Source of the DNA: Phyllobacterium brassicacearum
GTDB taxonomy: Bacteria > Pseudomonadota > Alphaproteobacteria > Rhizobiales > Rhizobiaceae
Direction: 5' to 3'
DNA: 64,000 nucleotides
Assembly (NCBI RefSeq): GCF_003010955.1
Contig: NZ_PGGO01000001.1
Span: 310,001-374,000, forward strand
Positions 8,560-16,406 of the stretch are shown here, in pieces. Below the pieces are notes generated by a model. That model saw only the letters and a program-made list of their open reading frames with translations. It did not search any database and was not told the origin of the DNA. A program made the position numbers and the translations under genes. Position 1 is the stretch's first letter. Every line of letters starts with the position of its first letter.

Positions 8560-10057
8560 GTGCACTCCCGGAACGCTGCCAACGATTGCGCCACGCGCCG
8601 TCGCGCGACATGAGTTCAGTCAATATGCCTTCGCGCAAGCCGCGATCGGCGACGCGCAGCTTCTGGCTGGGCCAGACATTGCGAATGGCGTCGAGGATGG
8701 CGCAGCCGGCAAGAACGAGATCAGCCCTGTCTGCGCCGATACACGGATTGGCAACGCGCTCGTCGAAACTCCAGGACAAGAGCCGGCTCGTCATTTCGGT
8801 AACGTCGTCATTCTGCATCCAGATGCCATCAATGCGGCGGCGGTCATAGCGCTCTAGCCCCAGATGGATGCCTGCAAGCGTGGTCACAGTGCCCGACGTG
8901 CCGAGCAAATGAAAGTTCTGGCTCTTGACGAGATCGCCGAGCTTATGACGTTCGGAGAAATCGCTCAGGAGTTCCGCGACATGATTGACCATGATGGCGA
9001 AGTTGTCCCTCGTCACATCGCGCCCGCCAAAGCGCTCGGCAAGCGTGACAACGCCTACCGGCAGTGATGTCCACGCAATGATATGCTCGGCAAGACGCGG
9101 CGAACGGCGCTCCGAAACATCGATCAGCGCGATCTCAGATGAGCCGCCGCCAATGTCGAACAACACGACCGCGTCGGTCTCGCGCTCAACCAGCGTACCG
9201 CAGCCCGAGACCGCAAGGCGCGCCTCGGTCTGACGGTTGATGATCTCAAGCTCCAGACCGGTCTCTTCCTTCACCCGGTCGAGGAACTCCTCGCCATTCT
9301 CTGCCTGGCGGCAAGCCTCAGTGGCAATCAGGCGCGCCTTGCGCACATCATGATTGTCGAGCTTGTCGCGGCAAATCTTCAGCGCCTCGATCGCCCGGCT
9401 CATGGCGTTGACGCTAAGGCGCCCCGAAGCGCCCAACCCTTCGCCAAGACGAACAATACGCGAGAATGCATCCACCACGCGGAATTGCCCGGGGCGCGTG
9501 GGCGATGCCACCAGAAGCCGGCAATTGTTGGTGCCAAGATCAAGCGCGGCATAAAGCGGATTGAAGTGCCTGGGTTCATGCCGCGGTGCTTCCGGCGCGG
9601 ATGGCGCAGAAGATCCGTTTGACGGCGAAGAGACAGCCGGGGCAACTGCGTCGGCCGGTTTGATGCCCGCGCGGCCACGACGGCGAAACCGGTTGGGGCG
9701 GCGCTTCTTGCCGGTCTTTACGGTGGGATTTATGCCCTCCGCCGTAACAGGCGGCGCCGCCGTGGCAACAGCCGGCACCGTCGAAGCAGGCGACTGTTTC
9801 GACTTGCCACGCCTGCGGCGGCGCGCACGTTTCTTGGGGTTTTTGTCGAAGCGTCTACCTTCAGAATCGGACCAGTTTTCCTGCACATTTTGCGCAGGAT
9901 CCCCATGCGGCCCGGGTCCGTTCTTGGCGGGACCTACCGTGCCATTCGACACGTTGCCACCGCCAGACGCCCCTCCATTCGGCGCGTCCGATGCGCCCGA
10001 TTCGGGGTCTTTCAAAGTCTTATCCTTCGAGCGCCGCGCGAACCTAAAAGGACGCAA
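8552..10057 (-). CDS. Ppx/GppA-family exopolyphosphatase with long basic N-terminal extension
   Basis: From about residue 168 the protein has the Ppx/GppA phosphatase fold ([15 protein letters not shown], later [12 protein letters not shown] and [12 protein letters not shown]). These enzymes hydrolyse polyphosphate or pppGpp. The 501-residue chain is preceded by about 165 residues of Gly/Pro/Ser-rich and Arg/Lys-rich low-complexity sequence (for example [13 protein letters not shown] at 75-87), expected to be disordered and possibly nucleic-acid binding. The only frame-consistent start near the 5' end is a TTG at 10057 without a clear ribosome-binding site; a GTG about 35 codons later is possible. 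It is co-transcribed with rlmE, a common arrangement in rhizobia. Confidence 0.88.
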   Translation of the reverse strand: MRPFRFARRSKDKTLKDPESGASDAPNGGASGGGNVSNGTVGPAKNGPGPHGDPAQNVQENWSDSEGRRFDKNPKKRARRRRRGKSKQSPASTVPAVATAAPPVTAEGINPTVKTGKKRRPNRFRRRGRAGIKPADAVAPAVSSPSNGSSAPSAPEAPRHEPRHFNPLYAALDLGTNNCRLLVASPTRPGQFRVVDAFSRIVRLGEGLGASGRLSVNAMSRAIEALKICRDKLDNHDVRKARLIATEACRQAENGEEFLDRVKEETGLELEIINRQTEARLAVSGCGTLVERETDAVVLFDIGGGSSEIALIDVSERRSPRLAEHIIAWTSLPVGVVTLAERFGGRDVTRDNFAIMVNHVAELLSDFSERHKLGDLVKSQNFHLLGTSGTVTTLAGIHLGLERYDRRRIDGIWMQNDDVTEMTSRLLSWSFDERVANPCIGADRADLVLAGCAILDAIRNVWPSQKLRVADRGLREGILTELMSRDGAWRNRWQRSGSAHG

Positions 10058-10139
10058 GCATGACGCTGTTCAATTAACGTTGGGCACAATGTAGCATGCT
10101 TTGGCGAATATCCAAGGGCCAAGGTCTTTTGATATTCAA

Positions 10140-10260
10140 CGTCATGACGGCCTGCAAATGGCGCTCTTCTGCGATCCGGTGCTCATGAACATGAAAAGTT
10201 CACTGCGCTCCGGTTCTCGAAAATCACCATTTTCGGCGCGCCCTGACATGAACCTCAGCA
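10140..10260. repeat. Probable dispersed intergenic repeat
   Basis: The 237-base spacer between two minus-strand genes holds a perfect 7-bp hairpin, CGAAAAT-CACC-ATTTTCG (10218-10235). On the minus strand it also holds two imperfect 16-base direct copies of GAGAACCGGAGCGCAG (14 of 16 identical). The composition resembles repeats I know from rhizobial intergenic regions, but only this copy is in the window. It may also end transcription of the epimerase gene. Confidence 0.4.
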
Positions 10261-10294
10261 GACTTTAGGCGCAAATTAGCAATCTGCGTCAGGG

Positions 10295-11218
10295 TCAATG
10301 CCGCGACAGGTCCTCAATCCGACGTGCAGAATTTTCAACCGCGCTCCAGCCGGTCGACTGCAGCATTGCCGAGCTGGCGATAAGATCGCCGTTCATCGTT
10401 TGCCAGCGGGCACCCTGGCCTGTCAGCCGCGCCGCCGCCGCCAAAACCCAGGTCGGGCAGGAAAACAGCCCAGGTTTGCGCCCCAGCCCGCGGCGAATGG
10501 CAGTGATAATTTGCGGCACTGTTACCGGGCTTTTGTCTGCTACTATGAATGTACCGGCATCCGTTCCTGTCTCGCGCAGACTATGGATGATCGCGGCACA
10601 GAGAGAGGCGCGGTCGAGCAGGGAGCGCCTCGCATCAAGCGATTTCAACGGCAGTGCCGCTCGCAGCGATGCGAGCTTGCTCAGCGCCGCCATATTCCCT
10701 TTGACACCGGCGCCATAGACGAGGACGGGGCGCAGGATGGTGTAGTTGCCGCGCGTCATGATGCTGGCAATTTCGGCCTCTGCGGCGAGCTTTGCCCGCC
10801 CGTAGTCGTCGGTCGGTTGCGGCGGATCACTCTCGACCGCAACTCCTGAGTGAACACTTCCGCATTGTGCCCGGATGGACGAGACGAAGACGAACTTGCC
10901 GGCGATGGTCCTGTGGGCAGCTTCGGCCAGCTTGGCCGCCAGCTCGCAGTTGACGGCGTGGTAGGTGGCGGCGGCGCCGGCAAGCTGCGTGTGGGCAATG
11001 GCGGCCAGATGCACCACGTGATCAACGTTCGCGACGATATGCGCGAAAGCCTCGGCCGGTTCTGCCGGTGACGGCAAGCGAACGGCTTCCAAGCCCTCGA
11101 ATTTGTCGGGATTTCGCGTCGCAGCAACGACGCGGTAGCCCGCGGACCGCAACTGCGGGACGAGCGCCAGTCCGACGAAACCCGAAGCTCCCGTTACGAG
11201 AACTGTGCCCGCTACCAT
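10295..11218 (-). CDS. NAD-dependent epimerase/dehydratase-like extended SDR
   Basis: A 307-residue protein with the N-terminal Rossmann motif VTGASGFVGLAL and an extended-SDR active site region (VFVSSIRAQCG, then DYGRAKLAAE giving the YxxxK pair). This is the UDP-glucose 4-epimerase/dTDP-rhamnose family fold. Such genes often modify nucleotide sugars for surface polysaccharide, but no glycosyltransferase is adjacent, so the substrate is open. I place the start at the ATG at 11218 (AGGGA ribosome-binding site, start MVAGTVLVTG). An ATG at 11251 adds eleven poorly fitting residues. Confidence 0.82.
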   Translation of the reverse strand: MVAGTVLVTGASGFVGLALVPQLRSAGYRVVAATRNPDKFEGLEAVRLPSPAEPAEAFAHIVANVDHVVHLAAIAHTQLAGAAATYHAVNCELAAKLAEAAHRTIAGKFVFVSSIRAQCGSVHSGVAVESDPPQPTDDYGRAKLAAEAEIASIMTRGNYTILRPVLVYGAGVKGNMAALSKLASLRAALPLKSLDARRSLLDRASLCAAIIHSLRETGTDAGTFIVADKSPVTVPQIITAIRRGLGRKPGLFSCPTWVLAAAARLTGQGARWQTMNGDLIASSAMLQSTGWSAVENSARRIEDLSRH

Positions 11219-11251
11219 ATAGCCTGTCCCTTCTCTTCGATCGCCACTCAT

Positions 11252-11652
11252 AGCAACAGGAGCGGTTTTGTTGCAATGCAGCGTCGCCCGCCAATGCCAA
11301 CATCATCAAGTGACACGTTTGCCTACATCGAAAGGATTAGTGCTGCGCAGTATGGCATATGCCGGTGCCATGTTAGCCTGCAAACTCGAGTCGATCGACG
11401 TGACTCGGGGAGAAATACCGCAATGCACGAATGTCATGGGAAGTTTGCGTATGCGTCAGCTTGATTTTCAATCTCTCAAAACGAAATTCCTCGCCGCCTT
11501 GATTCCGTCAAGCCGGTACGTCTGATCGCCCTCGTCCCAACCACCTGGTACCAAAGCCGCTTTCTTTTGCGCCTCCGCATCGACACATGTTCTCGTTGCT
11601 TATTCGCGCATAAGTTGTATTAAAGCGGCCAACACAATCTTGAGATGTTAAA
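11252..11652. other. 400-base spacer without a supported gene
   Basis: Short open frames exist, the longest being an 85-codon plus-strand frame at 11268-11525 without a ribosome-binding site. Its last 24 codons (MRQLDFQSLKTKFLAALIPS and on) look a little like the start of a sensor or cyclase protein, so this could be a gene remnant. The last 60 bases are AT-rich and probably hold the promoter of the small membrane protein at 11653. Confidence 0.4.
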
Positions 11653-11817
11653 ATGTCCGAGCATGATCACAGGCCCGTCACTCTTGCCGGGGTCCTATTG
11701 CTGACTGCAGTCGCGCTGATATTTCTCGCCATTGTATGGGCCGTAGGAGCGGCATTTGCACGGACCGGAATAGCATTTGGTCCGTGGAACAAATTACTGA
11801 TCCTGGCGTTGTCGTAA
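11653..11817 (+). CDS. Small single-pass membrane protein
   Basis: A 54-residue frame begins MSEHDHRPVTLAGVLLLT. One strongly hydrophobic segment (about residues 10-36, VTLAGVLLLTAVALIFLAIV and on) is followed by a short polar and amphipathic tail ending in LLILALS. It should be a single-pass inner-membrane protein. The ribosome-binding site is weak, but the frame ends 112 bases before a good terminator hairpin at 11929-11963, which supports a separate transcript. No family recognised. Confidence 0.5.
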   Translation: MSEHDHRPVTLAGVLLLTAVALIFLAIVWAVGAAFARTGIAFGPWNKLLILALS

Positions 11818-11928
11818 GCTGACCATATTGGCGTCAGCGGGGTTTGGCATCGACTTCAATTCATGCCCTCCCCGGGCGGTGCCAAGCCTCATGGACCAGA
11901 AAACGAGAATGCTGATTATGTTCAATGC

Positions 11929-11963
11929 AAGGAACCCGCCTCGTCGCCGGAAGCGGGTTCTTT
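11929..11963 (+). terminator. Rho-independent-type hairpin
   Basis: AAGGAACCCGC (11929-11939) pairs over 11 positions (one G-U) with GCGGGTTCTTT (11953-11963), followed by CTG. It lies between the small membrane protein gene and the convergent reductase gene and could serve both. Confidence 0.55.
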
Positions 11964-11976
11964 CTGAACAAGCGCT

Positions 11977-12576
11977 TTAGCCAAACTTGACCAGATTGTG
12001 TACCGGTAGCGGCCCTCCCGGGAACTGGACGAGCCGTGCGCCCGTGGCTAGCGGGCCAAGATCAAGGCCGAAAAAGCCGAGCCGTTCAATGAGCGCGCCG
12101 ACTTCGGCCTTGGCGGCAGTGTCGTCGCCGGAATAGAAGAGGACGCGGCGTCCACCCTCAGCCTTCGGGTCGGATGACAGCAAACGCGCTTGCAGATGAT
12201 TGAATGACTTCACAACGCGTGCACCGGGCACCAGTTTCGCAAACACCTCACTGGAGGCGCGACCGCCAAGGTCGACCGGCTCGAACAATGGCGCCTCTAT
12301 CGGGTTGTTGGCGTCGATGACGATGCGGTCACGCCATGCCGGCAAGTTGGCAAGGGCATCTGGCAATTTCTTCCAGTTCACCGCGACCAACACCATGTCG
12401 GCGCTTGCCGCCTCCGCAGCCGTGCCGGCCCTGATCGAAGGGGAGAGCTCATCGACCAAATCCTTCAGCGACTCCGGGCCGCGGCTGTTGGCGATTGTGG
12501 CTTCGATTCCGGCGTTGGCAAGAGCACGCGCAAAGGCTGAGCCGATTGCGCCAGATCCAATAATTCCAATACTCAT
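11977..12576 (-). CDS. F420/NADP-type oxidoreductase (NADPH-dependent reductase)
   Basis: The 199-residue protein opens with the dinucleotide-binding motif IIGSGAIGSAFARALANAG and matches the NADP oxidoreductase coenzyme-F420-dependent fold (PF03807). The later segment WRDRIVIDANNP and the C-terminal FPGGPLPVHN region fit the family. In non-F420 bacteria such proteins are generic NAD(P)H-dependent reductases. The ATG at 12576 is chosen because AAAGGAG lies seven bases upstream. It is divergent from the LysR gene at 12696, which probably controls it. Confidence 0.8.
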   Translation of the reverse strand: MSIGIIGSGAIGSAFARALANAGIEATIANSRGPESLKDLVDELSPSIRAGTAAEAASADMVLVAVNWKKLPDALANLPAWRDRIVIDANNPIEAPLFEPVDLGGRASSEVFAKLVPGARVVKSFNHLQARLLSSDPKAEGGRRVLFYSGDDTAAKAEVGALIERLGFFGLDLGPLATGARLVQFPGGPLPVHNLVKFG

Positions 12577-12650
12577 GATCATACTCCTTTGAGGCTCTTC
12601 GTTGGTTTTGATGGAGTGAAGATGGCCCATTCATTCATTGACGATAAGTG

Positions 12651-12669
12651 AGTAATGGCTTTTATTACT
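12651..12669. promoter_or_regulatory. 19-bp dyad in reductase/LysR divergent promoter
   Basis: AGTAAT-N7-ATTACT is a perfect inverted repeat 27 bases before the LysR start, with the same arm length and spacing as the dyad at 617-635. It is a likely LysR operator giving divergent and self control. Confidence 0.45.
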
Positions 12670-12695
12670 TTCAACTAATCATTGAAGGTTGAATC

Positions 12696-13625
12696 ATGGA
12701 AACGCTGGCGAATCTGGAATCCTTTGTCCGCAGTGCTGAAACGGGGGGCTTTTCCGCGGCGGCACGACGCCTCGCGCTGACGCCCGCAGCAGTGAGCCGT
12801 AACGTGGCAATGCTCGAGCGCAACCTGGGTGTGCGCCTGTTTCACCGCAGCACACGAAAGCTGACGCTGACCGAGGAGGGAGAGCGGTTTCTGCTTGCTG
12901 TCGAAGGAAATCTCGAGGGACTGCAGCAGGCCATCGCCAATGTTGCCGCCGACCAGGGCGAGCCGGCAGGTGTGCTCAAGATCAGCGCCAGCATCAATTT
13001 CGGCACCAACTATATCCTGCCGCTCCTCCCGTCCTTCCTTGAGCGCTACCCGCAGATCCGTCCCGACTGGCAATTCGATAATCGCCAGGTCGATCTGATT
13101 GCCGAGGGTTTCGACGCCGCGATCGGCGGCGGTTTCGAACTGGCGCAGGGTATCGTTGCGCGCACGCTGGCGCCGGCGCACATTATCGCGGTTGCATCAC
13201 CCCAATACATGCAGGGACGGATACCGCCCGCCGACCCGCAAGGCCTGGCCGACTTGGACGGGATCGTCATGCGCTCTTCGCGCACCGGCAGGGTGCGGCA
13301 GTGGACCATGAGAAATACCCATGGCGCCGAGATGCCGGCTGTACCCCGCGAGACGATCATGCTCAACGACCCTGTCGCGATGTGTCGGGCGGCGCTCCTT
13401 GGCCTCGGCGTGACATTGATCGCAGTGCCGGATGCCCTGCCCCACCTGGAAAGCGGCGCCCTCATGCGTCTGACACCGCAATGGTACGGGGATGCCGGAC
13501 CAATTTCGATCTATTACGCCAGTCGCTCGCTGCTGCCCGCCAAGACACGTGTGTTTGTTGATTTTCTCATCGAGGCCGTCAAACGCGACAGATTGGCCGA
13601 GCGTTTCGCAGGAAGTCTTGGTTAG
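12696..13625 (+). CDS. LysR-family transcriptional regulator
   Basis: A full-length (309-residue) LysR protein with an N-terminal helix-turn-helix (SAAARRLALTPAAVSRNVAMLE, recognition helix about 20-41) and LFHRSTRKLTLTEEG. The ligand-binding domain follows. The RSTRKLTLTEEG signature places it in the CrgA/DmlR-type subgroup. It is divergent from the NADP-type oxidoreductase gene, and a 19-bp dyad lies between the two starts. A convincing factor-independent terminator follows at 13633. The inducer is unknown. Confidence 0.93.
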   Translation: METLANLESFVRSAETGGFSAAARRLALTPAAVSRNVAMLERNLGVRLFHRSTRKLTLTEEGERFLLAVEGNLEGLQQAIANVAADQGEPAGVLKISASINFGTNYILPLLPSFLERYPQIRPDWQFDNRQVDLIAEGFDAAIGGGFELAQGIVARTLAPAHIIAVASPQYMQGRIPPADPQGLADLDGIVMRSSRTGRVRQWTMRNTHGAEMPAVPRETIMLNDPVAMCRAALLGLGVTLIAVPDALPHLESGALMRLTPQWYGDAGPISIYYASRSLLPAKTRVFVDFLIEAVKRDRLAERFAGSLG

Positions 13626-13632
13626 AGCATGC

Positions 13633-13668
13633 AAAACCGGCGCCACATTTGACCACAGCGCCGGTTTT
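13633..13668. terminator. Bidirectional rho-independent terminator
   Basis: AAAACCGGCGC (13633-13643) and GCGCCGGTTTT (13658-13668) form a perfect 11-bp stem with T-runs on both strands, between the convergent LysR gene and the small minus-strand gene. Confidence 0.8.
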
Positions 13669-13682
13669 GATGTGTTGGCTGA

Positions 13683-13865
13683 TCAGATCAGGCGATTTTG
13701 CTCGACGAGCTGACGCATCCGCCGCAGCTTTCCATCGCAGTCGTCAACTTCCCGGCGGACGGGCTTCTTGACGGGCGGTATCGTGATCTTGACGGGTGTT
13801 TCCTCCGATGTGACGACAGGTTTCCTGATCTTCTTAAGAAAGTTCATTGCGTGCATGAACATCAT
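13683..13865 (-). CDS. Small basic hypothetical protein
   Basis: This 60-residue frame begins with two ATG codons (MMFMHAMNFLKKIRKP), preceded by GGAGG nine bases upstream. The rest is rich in Lys, Arg, Val and Pro (ITIPPVKKPVRREVDDCDGK) and ends in a short helical tail (LRRMRQLVEQNRLI). No domain recognised. Strong ribosome-binding site and bidirectional terminator directly behind it support expression. A longer start at 13961 has no ribosome-binding site. Confidence 0.6.
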   Translation of the reverse strand: MMFMHAMNFLKKIRKPVVTSEETPVKITIPPVKKPVRREVDDCDGKLRRMRQLVEQNRLI

Positions 13866-14147
13866 GGTGGGGGTCCTCCAAATGCCATCGGGCCGCAGTG
13901 GATGGATCATCCAGCGGACTGAAGTCGGCTTTTCAGGCAAGTGGCGATATTTTAGCACCATTCGATCGCGCGGGATAGCACCAAGAACAACCGCAATTAA
14001 ACCGCAAATGACGCCGAGAAATATTTAGATCGTCTTTTGGCCAGGCTTGGCTCTTCGCGGCGTCAGAGGTTCTCGACCCGCCAATCTCATTCCAAATTGC
14101 CGATTTCACGTCGACACATCATCGGATTCAAGCCGCAGGAGCATACC

Positions 14148-14288
14148 ATGGCCAAAGGTCAACAGCGCAGCAATCGTGAAGTACGCAAACCAAAGAAGGA
14201 CAAGGCCGCTCCCAAGGCGGAAGTTCCATTCAGCTCGATGCTGAAGAAGGCCGAGAGCACGACGCCAAAAGGCAAGCCAAAGGCCTGA
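14148..14288 (+). CDS. 46-residue lysine-rich small protein
   Basis: The frame starts MAKGQQRSNREVRKPKKDK behind an AGGAG ribosome-binding site seven bases upstream. Highly charged and almost without hydrophobic residues, it should be disordered, perhaps nucleic-acid associated. Similar short MAKGQQRSNRE proteins are common hypothetical genes in rhizobia and relatives. A GC-rich hairpin follows directly at 14299-14320. Confidence 0.75.
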   Translation: MAKGQQRSNREVRKPKKDKAAPKAEVPFSSMLKKAESTTPKGKPKA

Positions 14289-14298
14289 ACCGTCTGGA

Positions 14299-14320
14299 AG
14301 CCCCGGTCTTGGCCGGGGCT
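14299..14320. terminator. GC-rich hairpin between convergent genes
   Basis: AGCCCCGG (14299-14306) and CCGGGGCT (14313-14320) form a perfect 8-bp stem overlapping the stop codon of the minus-strand gene. There is no T-run, so termination may be weak. Confidence 0.45.
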
Positions 14321-14888
14321 ACAGCACTTCGTAGTGCAGATGCGTGACCAGAGATGACCCGATCACGTTTGTACTTTTCAGCTGAACCGATTGCTTCTGA
14401 ATATTGTCAAACAGGCGGCTACCCTGTCCCAGCAGGATGGGCGCGATTTGCAGCACCAACTCATCAACAAGCCCGGCGTTCAACACCTGTTGGGCTATGC
14501 TGGCCCCCATGACAACGACATCCTTGCCCGCCGCCGCCTCCCGTGCCTGCCGAACCGCACTCTCGACACCGTCATTGACGAAGGTAAAGGCAGCGCTCGG
14601 CATGGTCAGAGGTTGCCGCCTTTCATGGGTAACGACAAAGCTTGGGGCCGGAAATGGCGTATCGTTCCAATGGGGCAGCCCCAAATCAAAAGTGCGCCGG
14701 CCCAGAACCACGGCGCCGACGCGGCCGTTGATATCGTCAGCCATTTGCCGGTCCACGTCGGTTCCCTTGTCGAACAACCACTCGTGCAGTTGTTCTCCGT
14801 CCTCGCCCATGGGGTTTTCGTGGTCGATGTTCGGCCCGGCGACGTAGCCGTCCAGTGACATTGTAAAAGAAGCAAACACTTTACCCAT
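14319..14888 (-). CDS. Dihydrofolate reductase/RibD C-terminal-domain family protein
   Basis: A 189-residue protein with the RibD C-terminal (DHFR-like) fold. It starts KVFASFTMSLDGYVAGPN; the nucleotide-binding part has VVLGRRTFDLG and KDVVVMGASIAQQVLNAGLVDELVLQIAP. Stand-alone members are NADPH-binding reductases of unknown substrate, and the gene is not linked to riboflavin synthesis here. The ATG at 14888 has GAGGT upstream; an in-frame start three codons earlier is less likely. Confidence 0.85.
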   Translation of the reverse strand: MGKVFASFTMSLDGYVAGPNIDHENPMGEDGEQLHEWLFDKGTDVDRQMADDINGRVGAVVLGRRTFDLGLPHWNDTPFPAPSFVVTHERRQPLTMPSAAFTFVNDGVESAVRQAREAAAGKDVVVMGASIAQQVLNAGLVDELVLQIAPILLGQGSRLFDNIQKQSVQLKSTNVIGSSLVTHLHYEVL

Positions 14889-15120
14889 GACTTGCACCTC
14901 GTTGGGTACAGGCTCGAATATCGCCTATTGGCATGGCAGTTCGAAGAGGGAGGCTAGCCTGACAGAGGTCGTCTCACAACTGTTCCGGAATCAATAATTC
15001 TCAAGGCTGTTGTGAATTTGCGGTTACATCGGGGTGCATTACATACGTGAACATAACAGGAACAAATTCCTTTTCTTATATCCTCGGTTGTGGCAATCTT
15101 TCTGAAAAGGAGAGATTCTG

Positions 15121-15318
15121 ATGAACGCCATATCCAAACAACTGGAAGACGAAATCGATGAGGCGCTGGCCTATCATCAGGGTGATGTGCGGGCGACGAT
15201 AGCCGCCCTTCTGGCGGAACGGGAGTTCCTGCTGCGCGAGATTGAATATGCCTCTCTTGCCATGTCCTATGGTTTCGCGCGCGGCTGGAAGCCAGGCCAG
15301 CAAAAGATTGTACGATAG
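15121..15318 (+). CDS. 65-residue helical hypothetical protein
   Basis: The frame begins MNAISKQLEDEIDEALAYHQ behind a strong AAAAGGAGAG ribosome-binding site. It is predicted mostly helical and acidic at the start, with an Ala/Leu/Glu-rich middle (ATIAALLAEREFLLREIEYA) and the end MSYGFARGWKPGQQ. I do not recognise a named domain. It lies 38 bases before a second small gene on the same strand. Confidence 0.7.
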   Translation: MNAISKQLEDEIDEALAYHQGDVRATIAALLAEREFLLREIEYASLAMSYGFARGWKPGQQKIVR

Positions 15319-15356
15319 ACTTAGGCCTAACCGCATGCGATGGTTGCAAGCCAACA

Positions 15357-15623
15357 ATGCGAGATATGATGAAACACAGTCTGAAAAAGATGCCGGAAGT
15401 CGGCGTCCACCCCAAGCGAGTCCTGAGCCCCTCCGAACAGAAGAGCCTGGCAACCACAGCCGCCGCCGCCGCGATCATCAATGATGAAACGGCAAAATGG
15501 GAAAGCAAGACAGCGCGCCTGAAGGCGTTGCGTCTCGCCAAGGAAGCGGAAGAACAAGCGGAGATCGCCGCAAATCCGCCGGTGGCGAAGACGAAGTCAG
15601 CTCGCACTGCCAAACCCAAGTAA
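15357..15623 (+). CDS. 88-residue alanine/lysine-rich hypothetical protein
   Basis: Composition is Ala/Lys/Glu-rich: a basic start (MKHSLKKMPEVGVHPKRVLS), an alanine run (TTAAAAAI), a helical region with coiled-coil character (WESKTARLKALRLAKEAEEQAE) and a basic Pro/Lys tail. It may start at the ATG at 15357, or at the ATG-ATG at 15366-15371. The ribosome-binding site is weak, so it may be co-translated with the gene upstream. Function unknown. Confidence 0.6.
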   Translation: MRDMMKHSLKKMPEVGVHPKRVLSPSEQKSLATTAAAAAIINDETAKWESKTARLKALRLAKEAEEQAEIAANPPVAKTKSARTAKPK

Positions 15624-15781
15624 CGCTGCGGAGGCGTTCGGATCACGTTCTTCCTGTTACGTCAACCTGACGCCAGTAAAACGCGGGTGCTGACAGTGGC
15701 GGTTGGGAACTAATTCAAAATAAAAAATATCGATCGATGGGCGTTATTTTGGATTTGCAATTTATTTCCGCGTTCCGGGCA

Positions 15782-15810
15782 TTGACGAAGCAACCATCTA
15801 GTCCTATGTA
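15782..15810 (+). promoter_or_regulatory. Sigma-70-type promoter of the cold-shock gene
   Basis: TTGACG (15782-15787), a 17-base spacer and TATGTA (15805-15810). The predicted start near 15817 gives a 5' untranslated region of about 130 bases before the cold-shock gene, the long leader usual for cold-shock mRNAs. The rest of the 326-base spacer upstream is AT-rich without a gene. Confidence 0.6.
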
Positions 15811-15949
15811 ACAGTCTCGGTATTTGGTAGTTTGTTATAAGTTTTATTGCGCCTTACGCGCTCTGAAAGATCCTTCTTCAAAAATCGAGCTAAAAACTGC
15901 ATGGCGCGTCGCGCCCTGTATTGAAATATTTCCATTGAAAGGGTTCATT

Positions 15950-16159
15950 ATGAGCACTGGAACAGTAAAGTGGTTCAATTCCACAAAAGGCTTCGGCTTC
16001 ATTCAGCCAGATGATGGTTCTGCAGACGTATTCGTACACATCTCTGCCGTTGAGCGCGCTGGCATGCGCAGCCTCAATGACGGCCAGAAGATCCGCTTCG
16101 AATTGGTCCGTGACAACAAGTCCGGCAAGATGACTGCTGATCAGCTTCAGGCTGCCTAA
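15950..16159 (+). CDS. CspA-family cold-shock protein
   Basis: This 69-residue single cold-shock domain starts [18 protein letters not shown], with the RNP1 motif KGFGFI and RNP2 motif VFVHI. Such proteins bind single-stranded RNA/DNA and melt mRNA structure; in rhizobia several paralogues exist, not all cold-induced. It has a promoter at 15782, a long leader and a strong terminator at 16228, so it is a single-gene transcript. Confidence 0.95.
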   Translation: MSTGTVKWFNSTKGFGFIQPDDGSADVFVHISAVERAGMRSLNDGQKIRFELVRDNKSGKMTADQLQAA

Positions 16160-16227
16160 AGAATAATTCGACTTCGCGTCTTTGACCACGGATGTACTGG
16201 CACTGATTGTAGAGACGAATTTGAGAA

Positions 16228-16254
16228 GGTCGGGTTTTCCCGGCCTTTTATTTT
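16228..16254 (+). terminator. Rho-independent terminator of the cold-shock gene
   Basis: GGTCGGG (16228-16234), TTTT loop, CCCGGCC (16239-16245), then TTTTATTTT: a 7-bp stem with one G-U pair and a clear T-run 70 bases after the stop codon. Confidence 0.85.
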
Positions 16255-16406
16255 GCCCAAATTTTTGCGGAACGGCAGAAAAGCCAAGACATTTCAGCGC
16301 AAGCCCAAGAAAAGTCTGGAAAGAAATATGCCGCCATCACACAGTGCGATTCATCTTCTCCCCTTTCTCCAAGGGGTATCGCTTTGTTTGAAGGAGTCTC
16401 CCGCCC

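Noticed and set aside
11268-11525. 85-codon plus-strand frame in the 400-base spacer
   Set aside because: No ribosome-binding site and no domain. The last part faintly resembles the start of a membrane sensor protein, so a gene remnant is possible but not supported.
15049-15090. General-stress (EcfG/RpoE2-type) promoter before the 65-residue small gene
   Set aside because: A GGAAC box is present, but no GTT-type -10 occurs at the required 16-17-base distance.
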